Shown: positions 1-8,800 of the stretch, piece after piece
Layout: each line of letters begins with the position of its first letter
How positions within the stretch are numbered: position 1 is the first letter of the stretch
Source: Lottia gigantea
Taxonomy: Eukaryota; Mollusca; Gastropoda; Lottiidae
DNA: 64,000 nucleotides
NCBI RefSeq assembly: GCF_000327385.1
Contig: NW_008710049.1
Coordinates: 1,416,525 to 1,480,524 of the forward strand
Reading direction: 5' to 3'
The notes under the pieces: model-generated
Told to the model about the DNA's origin: nothing
Database searches by the model: none
What the model saw: only the letters and a program-made list of their open reading frames with translations
Translations under genes and position numbers: made by a program

Positions 1-467
1 AAATCCTTATTCAAGACATTATTAAAATCACCGCCTATAATAATATTATTGTACGTTAAATCAATGCTATTCTTAATAACTGAGTTTAATTTTTGATAGA
101 ACGTTTCTTGTAATTGGTCATTGGTAGGGCTATAAGTATTAACAAGTATATATGGATAGCTTTCAATATCTATATTTAAGATATTGAAATAGCCATTTTC
201 ATCAGGTCTGTGTTTGTGGATTGTAATGTATTTAATATGTTGGGAGCATAACACAGCTGTCCCAGCCGAGTTACTTTTCCCATGAGCAAAAAATATATCC
301 CCACCCCACTCATCTCTCCATATTTGTTCGTCCGAAGGAGTACTGTGTGTTTCTTGGAGTAAGATGACGTCATAATCCCTGTCTTTTAGCCATGTATATA
401 GTTTGAATCTTTTATGTCTATCTCGGAGTCCCCTAATATTTAAAGATATTAATTTGGATGCACACAT
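1..467 (-). CDS. LINE ORF2, endonuclease domain (partial, runs off window)
   Basis: Reading the minus strand from an ATG at 465-467, the frame stays open for 155 codons to the window edge. It encodes the apurinic-type endonuclease at the N-terminus of a LINE ORF2. Visible motifs are LNIRGLRD near the start, LLQETHS around residues 35-41, NTYSPTND in the middle and IIIGGDFNNV near the edge; these are the usual catalytic blocks of the family. The WGGDIFFAHG block with SNSAGTAVL after it resembles L1/Tx1-clade endonucleases. The reverse transcriptase would lie beyond base 1. ORF1 of the same element lies upstream on the same strand. The clade is inferred from motif flavour, not from a tree. Confidence 0.85.
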   Translation of the reverse strand, partial: MCASKLISLNIRGLRDRHKRFKLYTWLKDRDYDVILLQETHSTPSDEQIWRDEWGGDIFFAHGKSNSAGTAVLCSQHIKYITIHKHRPDENGYFNILNIDIESYPYILVNTYSPTNDQLQETFYQKLNSVIKNSIDLTYNNIIIGGDFNNVLNKD

Positions 468-960
468 TTTGAATTATTAAAGTGATTATATATGGTGTAG
501 TGATAGATGTATTGGAAATACATAACGAGGTATTTAATTGTTTTTGATATTTCATGTTTATGTTTTTTTGTGAGTATAGATGTATTTGTAGATACATCAT
601 GTTTGAGTGTATATTGTGATGTGTTTTGAATTAAAGTATGAAGATTACAATTATAAACGTTGAACATATTCGTTATAATAAAGAAAAACAAAAGAGAAAG
701 GAAAAACAAATAAAAATAAAATGGAGTTCAATCAAAGAAGCAGGAGAAGGGATGTTTTTTCCTTGAAAGTGCTCTTCCCTATCATTTGATCAATAAGTTA
801 ATAAATCAATTAAAGGAGAGCTGTCTTTGTTTGAATTAACATGATTTCAATGAGATTTGATATTTTTCAATATTTCGAATATTTTTCAAACTTAAATTTA
901 AATATATATTTCTATTTCTATATTATGACAGTGCTCCTTTAAATTGCTACATATTGACAT
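468..960 (-). mobile_element. LINE inter-ORF spacer
   Basis: This AT-rich stretch lies between the stop of ORF1 and the start of ORF2 on the minus strand. It carries only low-complexity open frames with no recognisable domain. At about 490 bp it is long for a LINE spacer, so it may include a small insertion or degraded sequence. Confidence 0.5.
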
Positions 961-1711
961 TTACATGGTTCGTCGATTGTGGATTTTTTCATTAATATTG
1001 TCGAATAAATCACAAGTAAACCTTTCATTTTGAACTGTTTTAAAATGAACATTACCATTAAAATACCAAGCATTCTCGATATGTTCATTATGTTTGAGTC
1101 GGTTTATAAGTTCTACGTTACGACGTGTAACGTCGTCAAACAACATTATCCCTTTGGATTTGAAAGTCTGTCTTTTGCGCATTATTTCTGTCTTTTTCTC
1201 CGATTTCAAAAATTTTAGAACAATTGATTTTGGTTCAGAGGGTTTGGACGAAGGAATTCTGTGAACAGCAGCAATATCGATATCTTCGATTTTCGCATTT
1301 GCGTATAATATAGAGAGCCGTTTCACCTCTTCGCGTAGATTTTCATTTGGTTTTTCTTTCAAGCCTAAAACTTTTATATTATATTTACGAGAATATTGTT
1401 CGTTTCTATTCACTATTTGGATGGCTTCTCTGGCGATTCCCTGAATATAATCGCTCTTATTCTCCAATTGGTCTACCTTCACTTTAAGATCGTCGCGCTC
1501 ATGTGTTAGAGATTCGATTTTGGATTGCAATTCGAGTTAAGTGGAATTAAATGTTTCAAGTAATTCTGCTTTTAATTCGTCTCTAATTTCAATTTTCATT
1601 TTGTCGAAAAAGTTCGTAAGTGCTACTTCAAGTTGTGAGGAAGTTACCATGTCGCCGAGGCGATTTGTGATTTTCTCGAGCGAGTAATTTATTTTGTCTA
1701 GATCTGACGCT
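961..1711 (-). pseudogene. LINE ORF1 (coiled coil plus L1-like RRM), one internal stop
   Basis: The minus strand encodes an ORF1-type nucleic-acid chaperone. A heptad-rich coiled coil (IESLTHERDDLKVKVDQLEN) is followed by an RRM-like domain with RKYNIKVLGLKEKP, then AAVHRIPSSKP and SIVLKFLKSEKK. This arrangement is typical of L1/Tx1-type ORF1 proteins. An intact stretch of 189 codons ends at a stop at 961. The same frame continues upstream through an in-frame TAA near 1536 into 58 or so further codons, including GDMVTSSQLEVALTNFFDKM. Apart from that single stop the frame is open to about 1711, where the element meets an unrelated LTR-element relic. One stop in an otherwise open ORF suggests a fairly young copy. 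Confidence 0.75.
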
Positions 1712-1713
1712 GA

Positions 1714-2148
1714 AAAGAATACTTGATAGAATTAAGAAACTGTCATATAGATAGCCGTGGAAAGACACCTAATGAACACAAGATTATTCCTGAGGGCGAC
1801 ATGGTCCACGATGATGATCATCCTCGAAGTTTTTGGAAACTAGGACGAGTAATGGAATTGCTATCTGGAGCTGACGACAAGGTGCGTGGAGCAGTTGTTA
1901 GAATTTGCAATAAGAATCGAATACCTTCTCTTCTACAACGTCCACTGAAACTATTGTATCCTTTGGAAATTAATTTACATCCAGATATTGAAACTGATAT
2001 ACCTCCGGAACCTGCTGAACCTCTAGAACATATTGAACCTCCAGAACCTGTTAAATCAGACACTTACCAACGACCAAAACGTCGCACTGCTACTGCTGGA
2101 GAGAAATTAAGAAGACAGTGGATATCGGAATTGAAGAAAGACTTTTAA
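1714..2148 (+). mobile_element. Pao/BEL-like LTR retroelement fossil, end of pol
   Basis: This is the C-terminal pol tail of a Pao/BEL-type element, the region after the integrase core (DUF5641-like). It is recognisable by YLIELRN, GKTPNEHKI, HDDDHPR, FWKLGRV and RGAVVRI followed by PLKLLYPLEI. Only the last part of pol is present and the rest of the element upstream is missing, so it is a truncated relic. It abuts the 5' end of the LINE ORF1, which lies on the opposite strand. A polypurine tract and an LTR-like sequence follow directly. Confidence 0.7.
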
Positions 2149-2886
2149 GTTAGACAATGTGAATGGAACTGTATTGACCTGATTTGCAGGCCAATAGGGG
2201 GGAGTGTTTGTGATCCTTTAAAGCATATTGGACTGTATAAAAATCCATAGTCTAATATTAGACGCTGTTATTACTGATAGACTTAATAATCAGATCTAAT
2301 AGAACTATTCATTAAAAATTGAGACTTGATAATAGTGACAATATAAAATTGTAGAAGCCTGATTGTTTATGTATCCTGAATTCTCAAAAAATACAGTTGT
2401 CTTTATCTTATTTCTTGCTTTGATTCTTCCCCGACCCAACACCCCCCTCGTAGCCCCGAAAGCAAGTTTTTCGGGCAAAAATCTCACAACTATATTAGAA
2501 ATTCGGGCAATCTCAGATATTTTGACGTATTTTTCTCCAGATTTTGCTGTATTATAGTTTTCATTTATCTGGCCTCTAAAAAGCGTTTCCTCTACAGTCC
2601 GATAAATTGAATGAGTCAGTCCGATATTATTTGAGCACTAACTTTTCGAATGTACTATACTTTTCGGTTCAACCATAAGGCGGTTTTAAGATGGTTTATC
2701 TGTATTGACAACTAGGTTAAGGGTTATTTTATAGACAAACTGGACAGTTCGAAAACAGCCCACCTTATATAAGGGTTTTATCACATATAGGTTTTTATCA
2801 ATTGTTTCGAGTAAGTTATTCTGAATAATATCTGTATTATGTACAGTAAAACCCTTCTATACGGTAAGTGAACCAATATATATATA
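2149..2886 (+). mobile_element. Polypurine tract and probable 3' LTR of the Pao/BEL fossil, then unassigned DNA
   Basis: A purine run ending at 2204 is followed by a TG start at 2205, the expected position of a 3' LTR. A TATA-like CTGTATAAAAATCC lies shortly inside. I cannot fix the LTR end because no second copy is present in the window. The part from about 2.45 to 2.88 kb has no recognisable feature and may be flanking DNA. Confidence 0.4.
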
Positions 2887-3089
2887 CTCAGTTCACACCA
2901 ACGGCGCTTTGATGGCGCTTTAAAGCGGCGTTCTAAGCGGCACCAAAGCGTAAAAAAGCTTGACTAAAGCGTCAGGTTCGTAATAGATCGTTGGGTTGGA
3001 AAGCTTTGAGCAAAGCGGGACATTCGGCAAGAGCGCCAAAACATTTTAAACTGTTTATGCCTAGTTCACACCAACGGCAAATACCGCGC

Positions 3090-3330
3090 TTTAAATCGGC
3101 GAGCAAAGCGCCATCATTTCTGTTTTCTTTTCCAAAAATATCATGATCTCCTAAGTAATGTTACGTTCTGATAAGCTCTGATACGAATTGGTTACGCTTT
3201 GGGGACGAATTATTTCCCGATTTGATCAGGCTTTCTTACGCTTTAAATCACGCTTTGATAAGCCTTATGACACTTTAAATCACGCTCCGATACGATTATC
3301 AAGCTCTGTTGTGCATCGTTAAGCTCTTTT
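3090..3330. repeat. Left cluster of ACGCTTTG/AAAGCG motifs
   Basis: Repeated TTACGCTTTG, AAATCACGCTTTGATAAG and related octamers occur every 20-40 bases. Together with those at 2910-3060 they form a dense array of short direct and inverted copies. Subterminal arrays of this kind are usual transposase-binding regions. Confidence 0.6.
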
Positions 3331-3420
3331 ACGCATTGAAAAATTTCGAGATCGACGATTTCATGCCGCTTTTGATCCAGAGCAGATCCACAAAATCATT
3401 TCATCTTTGACTCCACAACA

Positions 3421-3790
3421 TGATGGCAGAACGACAAGATCCAGAAGTTCTAGATGTACCAGAGCATAATCCGTAGAAGACACTATGTTTGTCTCCCTAT
3501 TGTATAACTACATCCTAGCCCTTGAGGCGGAGGAGAGGGAAGAAGAACAGCAAAGACAAGGGGAGGTTGACCTACCAGCAGGAGGGAGAAGACCATGCAT
3601 CAGGAGCTGCTGGACCAGGCCATGGCTCACTGAAGAAAGAAGACAGTAGTATGGTCAATACACTAGCCTCCTGGATACACAACTCAGATTAGAAGACCCT
3701 GCTGCCTCCAGAAACTTCACCAGATTGACCCCTGAGGTTTGGATGATATCTTAGAGAGAGTGGCACCAGTCATCCAGAAGCAACAGGTCC
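3421..3790 (+). pseudogene. Harbinger transposase N-terminal remnant
   Basis: In short open stretches the plus strand reads RPWLTEERR, then QLRLEDPAA, RNFTRLTPE and finally ERVAPVIQKQ. This resembles the N-terminal region of animal Harbinger transposases (nuclease superfamily). The reading frame is interrupted by several frameshifts and a stop. No DDE catalytic region is present because the sequence switches to the inverted MADF fragment at about 3.8 kb. It is therefore a non-functional fragment. Confidence 0.6.
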
Positions 3791-3819
3791 TCAACTGTCT
3801 CAGCAGCAGGTCCTCGACT

Positions 3820-4115
3820 TCCCCACAGTCCTCTTGATGCGGCTCATCTTGGTACGGTTGGACTTGTAAAAAGTTTTGAGGTCTGCCACCTCAACACCCA
3901 TGTCAGCAGCTTTATCCTCCCATAGCTTCTCTTTCTTCTGCGAGTCTTTATAATCTGTCAGTCTCTTCAGGGATTGTCTTTTAGCTAGTCAATGACCTCT
4001 CCTTTTTGCGCATCTGTCAATGTTGTATAGTAGTAGGGTTTGTTCTTACGCTTTTTGCGGGCTGCTGCTGTGATGTCTGGGTGATCACCCCCTGCAGGGT
4101 GAGACTGGCTACTCT
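3820..4115 (-). pseudogene. Inverted partial copy of the Harbinger MADF gene
   Basis: Read on the minus strand, this matches the first ~100 codons of the intact plus-strand ORF at 4534-5391, with scattered differences. The shared part covers the basic AARKKRKNKPYYY segment and the ENPFIYAKRL-like helix through the KSNRTKM region. Small differences break the frame near the region corresponding to the LTDY block. It forms the left arm of a large inverted repeat. Confidence 0.75.
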
Positions 4116-4117
4116 GA

Positions 4118-4400
4118 ATTGATTAAAGCGCCGAGAGCGTATCAAAGCTTAACAAAGCGTAACATGGGAAAAAGGAAAACTTAAAAGAGCTTTATTCAAT
4201 GTGAGGACCCAGTCTTCACGGTCTGTCACAACTTGACACGCTTTGTTAAGATGTCTCAAGATTTGCTTCGATCTGGAATGAAGATCTGATACGCTTTGTT
4301 ACGCTTTCCCACGAATTGATACGGTTTGATCAAGGACACGCTTTGTTAGACTTGTTACGCTTGGCATGCTTCCTCACGCTCCCTCACGCTCTCTTACGAT
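4118..4400. repeat. Central cluster of ACGCTTTG/AAAGCG motifs
   Basis: This holds copies such as CAAAGCGTAAC, ACACGCTTTGTTA, GATACGCTTTGTTACGCTTT and several CACGCTC variants. It lies between the two MADF arms and looks like two subterminal regions fused during rearrangement. Confidence 0.6.
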
Positions 4401-4533
4401 ACCCAATCTCTGTCTCCAGCGCTGCGACTTTAGTACCACTCATACGTGACTACGAAGTCCATGAGCCACAGAAGGACGGGCAGAGGCCAGGTGGCTGAAA
4501 GGTCGAGGTCTCCAACTCCATCGCCGTCAGAAA

Positions 4534-5391
4534 ATGCTGGTTTCAGAGCCAGAACAGCCACAGTCTCACCCTGCAGGGGGTGATCACCCAGACACCACAG
4601 CAGCAGCTCGCAAAAAGCGTAAGAACAAACCCTACTACTATACAACATTGACAAATGCGCAAAAAGAAGAGGTCATTGACTGGCTAAAAGACAATCCCTT
4701 CATTTACGCAAAGAGACTGACAGATTATAAAGACTCGCAGAAGAAAGAGAAGCAATGGGAGGACAAAGCTGCTGACATGCGTGTTGAGGTGGCAGACCTC
4801 AAAACCTTTTACAAGTCCAACCGTACCAAGATGACCCGCATCAAGAGGACTGTGGGGAAGTCGGGTGATAGTGCTGAGACAGTCGAGGACCTGTCTGCCA
4901 CGGACAATTGGGTGTGGGAAAAGTTCTCCTTCATCAAAGACCACATCGAAACTGTGGAACGCAGAAACGTGGTGAGCATCCGTGGTAGAGGGAGGGGAAC
5001 ACCAGCAGCAGCCACAGCTCCTGGGCCAGCAGTACCCCCACCAACAGTAGACATCATCCAGTCAGACTCTGGGGCAGAGTCCCAGTCTACAGAGCCCTCC
5101 TCTCGGAGACTCTCCACAGAGAGTGGTGACTTGAGACAATGTCTGATGGAATTTATGTCTGGCAAGAAAGGTGGTCCCTCCACCTTTGCCAGACATATAG
5201 GTGATGGTCTGGCACAGCTTCCTGGGGACATCAAACGGGCCACAGAGATCAAGCTCATGGAAGTGCTACACGAGGGACAGAGGCAGGCAGAAGGGCGCCA
5301 GGAGATGTTGCAGCAGATGCCCATCTTGCCACAGCAGCAGCAACAGTTCGCCTCAATGCAGCCAATCCAGCCACAAGAGAAAACAAAATAA
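4534..5391 (+). CDS. Harbinger MADF/Myb-like DNA-binding protein
   Basis: An uninterrupted 285-codon ORF. Residues ~26-145 form a MADF/SANT-like domain: basic KKRKNKPYYY, then EEVIDWLKDNPFIYAKRL, WEDKAADM and DLKTFYKSNRTKMTR, ending with DNWVWEKFSFIKDHIE. This matches the second protein of Harbinger transposons, which binds DNA and helps import the transposase. A low-complexity linker follows, then a C-terminal helix with a Gln-rich tail (LPQQQQQFA). Its initiator ATG is 4534. The partner transposase is only a broken fragment, so the element is not autonomous here, although this gene is open over its full apparent length. It could also be a domesticated gene, but the adjoining remnants favour a transposon. 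Confidence 0.75.
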   Translation: MLVSEPEQPQSHPAGGDHPDTTAAARKKRKNKPYYYTTLTNAQKEEVIDWLKDNPFIYAKRLTDYKDSQKKEKQWEDKAADMRVEVADLKTFYKSNRTKMTRIKRTVGKSGDSAETVEDLSATDNWVWEKFSFIKDHIETVERRNVVSIRGRGRGTPAAATAPGPAVPPPTVDIIQSDSGAESQSTEPSSRRLSTESGDLRQCLMEFMSGKKGGPSTFARHIGDGLAQLPGDIKRATEIKLMEVLHEGQRQAEGRQEMLQQMPILPQQQQQFASMQPIQPQEKTK

Positions 5392-5395
5392 TAAA

Positions 5396-5720
5396 TACAG
5401 TTTAGTTACGTTGTCTGCGGTCTGAAGCATATTCGATTAAGAATACGAATATGATTATTATACTATACTTATAAATTTGATAATTTAAAAGTAACGATTT
5501 GTTTGATTTGTAATGGATTTTTTTTCTGCAAGAAATCAACGACACAAATTTTGGTCTATTGTTATGAAGTAAAGTGCTGATATTTCGTTTCGTTTCATTA
5601 CTGTAAGCCATTACTGAAGCTATTGAGACGAATATGTACTCGTTTTATGGAATGTTGTCCGAATTGGTTTTTGGGCGATTTGACCTCGTGATTATACGGA
5701 TGTTTACGAAATATCACGGA
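5396..5720. other. Gap between transposon and nucleolin promoter
   Basis: AT-rich DNA with no gene or clear repeat. The 3' half grades into the nucleolin upstream region. Confidence 0.4.
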
Positions 5721-5855
5721 AATTACACGTGGTTTTCTTGATCACGTGATACTTCAGCCTTTTATATCGACGCTTCCGACCAAGATAGTCGCATTTCTTC
5801 TGACCTAAAACGCATATTGATTTGTTCTTGAAAATCAAATAAAAAATTCACAAAC
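5721..5855 (+). promoter_or_regulatory. Nucleolin promoter and 5' UTR
   Basis: Two perfect CACGTG E-boxes lie at 5726-5731 and 5743-5748. A TATA-like TTTATAT at 5761-5767 would place the start about 25-35 bases downstream, near the pyrimidine-rich TTTCTTCT at about 5797. The 5' UTR then runs to the ATG at 5856. E-boxes of this form bind Myc/Max-type bHLH factors, and vertebrate nucleolin is a known Myc target. The exact start site is inferred. Confidence 0.5.
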
Positions 5856-8800
5856 ATGAAGGCAAAGGTATCAAAGAAAAACAAGAAGGTGAGATCGAAA
5901 AGAATACTTTTGGCTATTATTGCTAGAAACGTGTGGAAATCTTTGAAAATATGATCTGTTAAAGACTGGTGAAATCCACCATGTTTTATTATTAGGTAAA
6001 CACGTGGTCTTGGTAATCGAAACCTGTTAAAATTTGAATACGAAATTTAAGTTATAATTTGAAGATTATTTAAATTTTAGGAAATTATCAGTTATAATTT
6101 ATTTGTTTGTTGCTTTTATTTCTGAAACTGTCGATACCTTTGGAAATATCTGAACAAAGATGGTGAAATCCGCCATATTTGATTATTTGGTAAACACGTG
6201 GTCTTGATAATCTAGAATGCTGAAAATGTTATCATGAAATCTTTTAGATACAGATCTAAGCGGTTTAAATATTCAGAAAATATATTTTTGATTAAGTTTT
6301 TGTATTTAATTCTTTGACTGAATTTTTGAAATTGAAGTGCTAATGCTAAATTATCAAAAAAAGATCTAAATCTGTACTTGATAAAGATTAATGGTATGAA
6401 TAATAGAAATGTGTGCCTTGTGAAAGAAAACGCTTGGTCGAAAAGCCCTTGGTCGTTGATAAGAATCTGTGGTTCGATTCCTATGGTCGTTAAATCCCTT
6501 GCATGGGATCCTTTGCTCTGAGTCGTTGAACATCCCTTCCCTCATAAGGGATAGTGAGCTCGTTACTGCTTGGTCGATTTAAACCCTTCTCCCTAAAAGA
6601 AGGGCAATCGCTTGGTCGTAAAGGTGCCACTCCCTGGGCCCAGGGGGTTATGTTTGTAAGTGATGGCACTCTCTACTTGGTGATGCTTGTTACTTGAAAG
6701 ATGGATGTAAAGTGCTTGATACAAACTGCCCAGTTACCAGATGTAACCAATGGCCTAAATGGTGAGTATTACCATTGTGTAAGTTGCGACAAAATGTACA
6801 ATCATTTGACCTTGACAAATATGTTTTATGTAAAGTGGCACAGGTGAGATTAAAAAATGAATCCAACTTGAATTTTGAGTAATTCAATTTTTGATGTAGT
6901 TGTTACCTAACTTAATTTTCTTTTGTATTGATCTTTATCATAGGTTACTGATGAAGTTGCTATTACTAAGAAGAAAAAAGAAGTAAAACAAGCCAGTTCA
7001 GATGAAGAATCTGAAGAATCCATGGATGAGGCGGAAGAAGTACCAGAGGTATAATTTGCTTAAATAAATTCACTGTTGCCTGACATTGCCAAATTTTGTA
7101 CTACCCACAATACTGGTTATGGTCAACATTTGGTCTAAAAGGTCAGTGTCGCCTGAATTTAAACTTTCTACATGTAATTTAAGAGTTTGGTATCCAAATA
7201 GATTTTCTTTTGTTGGATGAAATTTTTTATTTATTTTTACAGCCAGTAAAAACCAAAAAAACCAAAGCTGTTAAGAATGGTAAATCCAAGAAAGCTGCCC
7301 CACCCCCTGAGTCCAGTGATGATGATGAGGAAGAAGAAGAGGAGGAGGAAGAAGGTAGGTGTAACACTGATCTTTCATCAGTAAATTGGAATTTCAATAG
7401 ATTAGAATGTCCAACTACAGACAGTACTAAAGGCATGATCCTCTCATTTTCTGAAAGCATTTGCTCTCAGTAATAGAGTTGTACTGAGAAATCAGGGAAA
7501 TTATCTTTTCATCAACATTCAATATTTATCAAGGACCACCTAGATTAAAGAACTTTGTAGAAGCTTATATTTCAGGAAAATCTTTGGAAAGTCAAGAAAT
7601 CTTTTTTTCTATGGCAAATTTTTGAAAAAATCTTGCATCTTTCAGAAAAACCTGCCAAAACCAAAAAATCTAAGAAAGCTACAAAAGAGGAAAGTGATGA
7701 CGACGATGATGATGAAGAGGAAAATGGAGATAGTGAGTTCATTATTTATTAATGATCAAAAGGATATTTTTGGCAACAAAATTATTGCATAAAATTCTTA
7801 TTAAATTATATTGGGTATTGATTTTTATTACTAAAATGTGTGCTGTTTGATATTAATTCAATTCTGACACTCGAAATCTTTAAATTTTTATACGCCCACA
7901 CGTAAGATGGGCGTATATTGTAATCACCCCGTCAGTCCGTTCACATTTGGCTCGTGCTCACTCTACAGGCTACAGTTTTTTATGGATTCTTTTGATTTTT
8001 ATTTTGTATGTCAATGTCATTATGAAGATGATCCCTATTGATTTTCATGATGATCGGATAATTTTTCACCGAAATATCGTGTCTGACTTGACGTTTTACT
8101 CTATTAGCTATATTGTGCAACTTGTGCTCACTCTACAGGCTACAATTGTTTACAGATTCTTTTGATTTTTATTTTGTATGTCAATGTCATTATGAAGATG
8201 ATCCCTATCGATTTTGGTGATGATCGGATAATATTTCACCGAAATATCCTGTCTGACTTGACGTTTCACTCTATTAGTTATATTGTGCAACCCTGTAGTC
8301 ACTAAAGACTGTTTAATCATTTCTGACAGCTGCCAGTGGGTGTATGTTACCTTGCCTGGCAAGCTATCTTTTTTTATGGAACTTGATTCATATTTTTAAC
8401 GATTTTTACAATTTTTCTCTTTTAGAAGATGATGATGACGATGATGATGAAGAAGAGGAAGAAAAACCAAAAGCCCAGAAACGTAAAAATGATGATGAAG
8501 AAGAAGCCCCAGCGAAAAAATCTAAATCGGAATCTGACCCAGTATCTCTGTTTGTTGGTGGACTTGATTTCGAGACCACCCCTGACACTATCAAGAAATT
8601 TTTCTCTGATAATGGTGTTGAACTCAGTGATGTCCGAAAGAGAGAAGGCAAAAGGTATGAATTTTAGTTAGTAATTTGATTGATAGAAATAACATTACAG
8701 TACTGAGTAAATAGCTGACCTTTTAACTTTTCATCATTGTTAAATTAATCTATAGAAACTTTATAGTTCACATATATTCAGGCTCATATGGAGCGCCATA

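Larger units (their letters stand above)
2887..5395. mobile_element. PIF/Harbinger-type DNA transposon, rearranged and inverted-duplicated
   Basis: The left boundary carries AGTTCACACCAACGGC, repeated at about 3063, followed by many copies of a short AAAGCG / ACGCTTTG motif. The segment 3421-3790 resembles the N-terminal part of a Harbinger transposase in broken frames. The segment 3820-4115 is the reverse complement of 4555-4860, the start of the second Harbinger gene (MADF protein). Motif-rich DNA at 4118-4400 separates the two arms. No matching right terminal repeat was seen, so the right end is uncertain. The structure looks like two copies, or one copy plus its inverted partial duplicate, forming a fold-back. 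Confidence 0.65.

Noticed and set aside
4809-5324. 171-codon minus-strand frame
   Set aside because: It lies fully antisense to the MADF ORF, which has recognisable domain motifs; the antisense frame has none.
6471-6481. Perfect tRNA B-box-like GGTTCGATTCC in nucleolin intron 1
   Set aside because: No A box at a proper distance and no cloverleaf; it is likely incidental in the hairpin-rich segment.
7947-8165. 72-codon plus-strand frame in nucleolin intron 4
   Set aside because: It falls within the repeat and spans its internal duplication; no homology or splice sites support it.
8406-8651. Minus-strand poly-Ser open frame
   Set aside because: It is the antisense of the Asp/Glu run in nucleolin exon 5.
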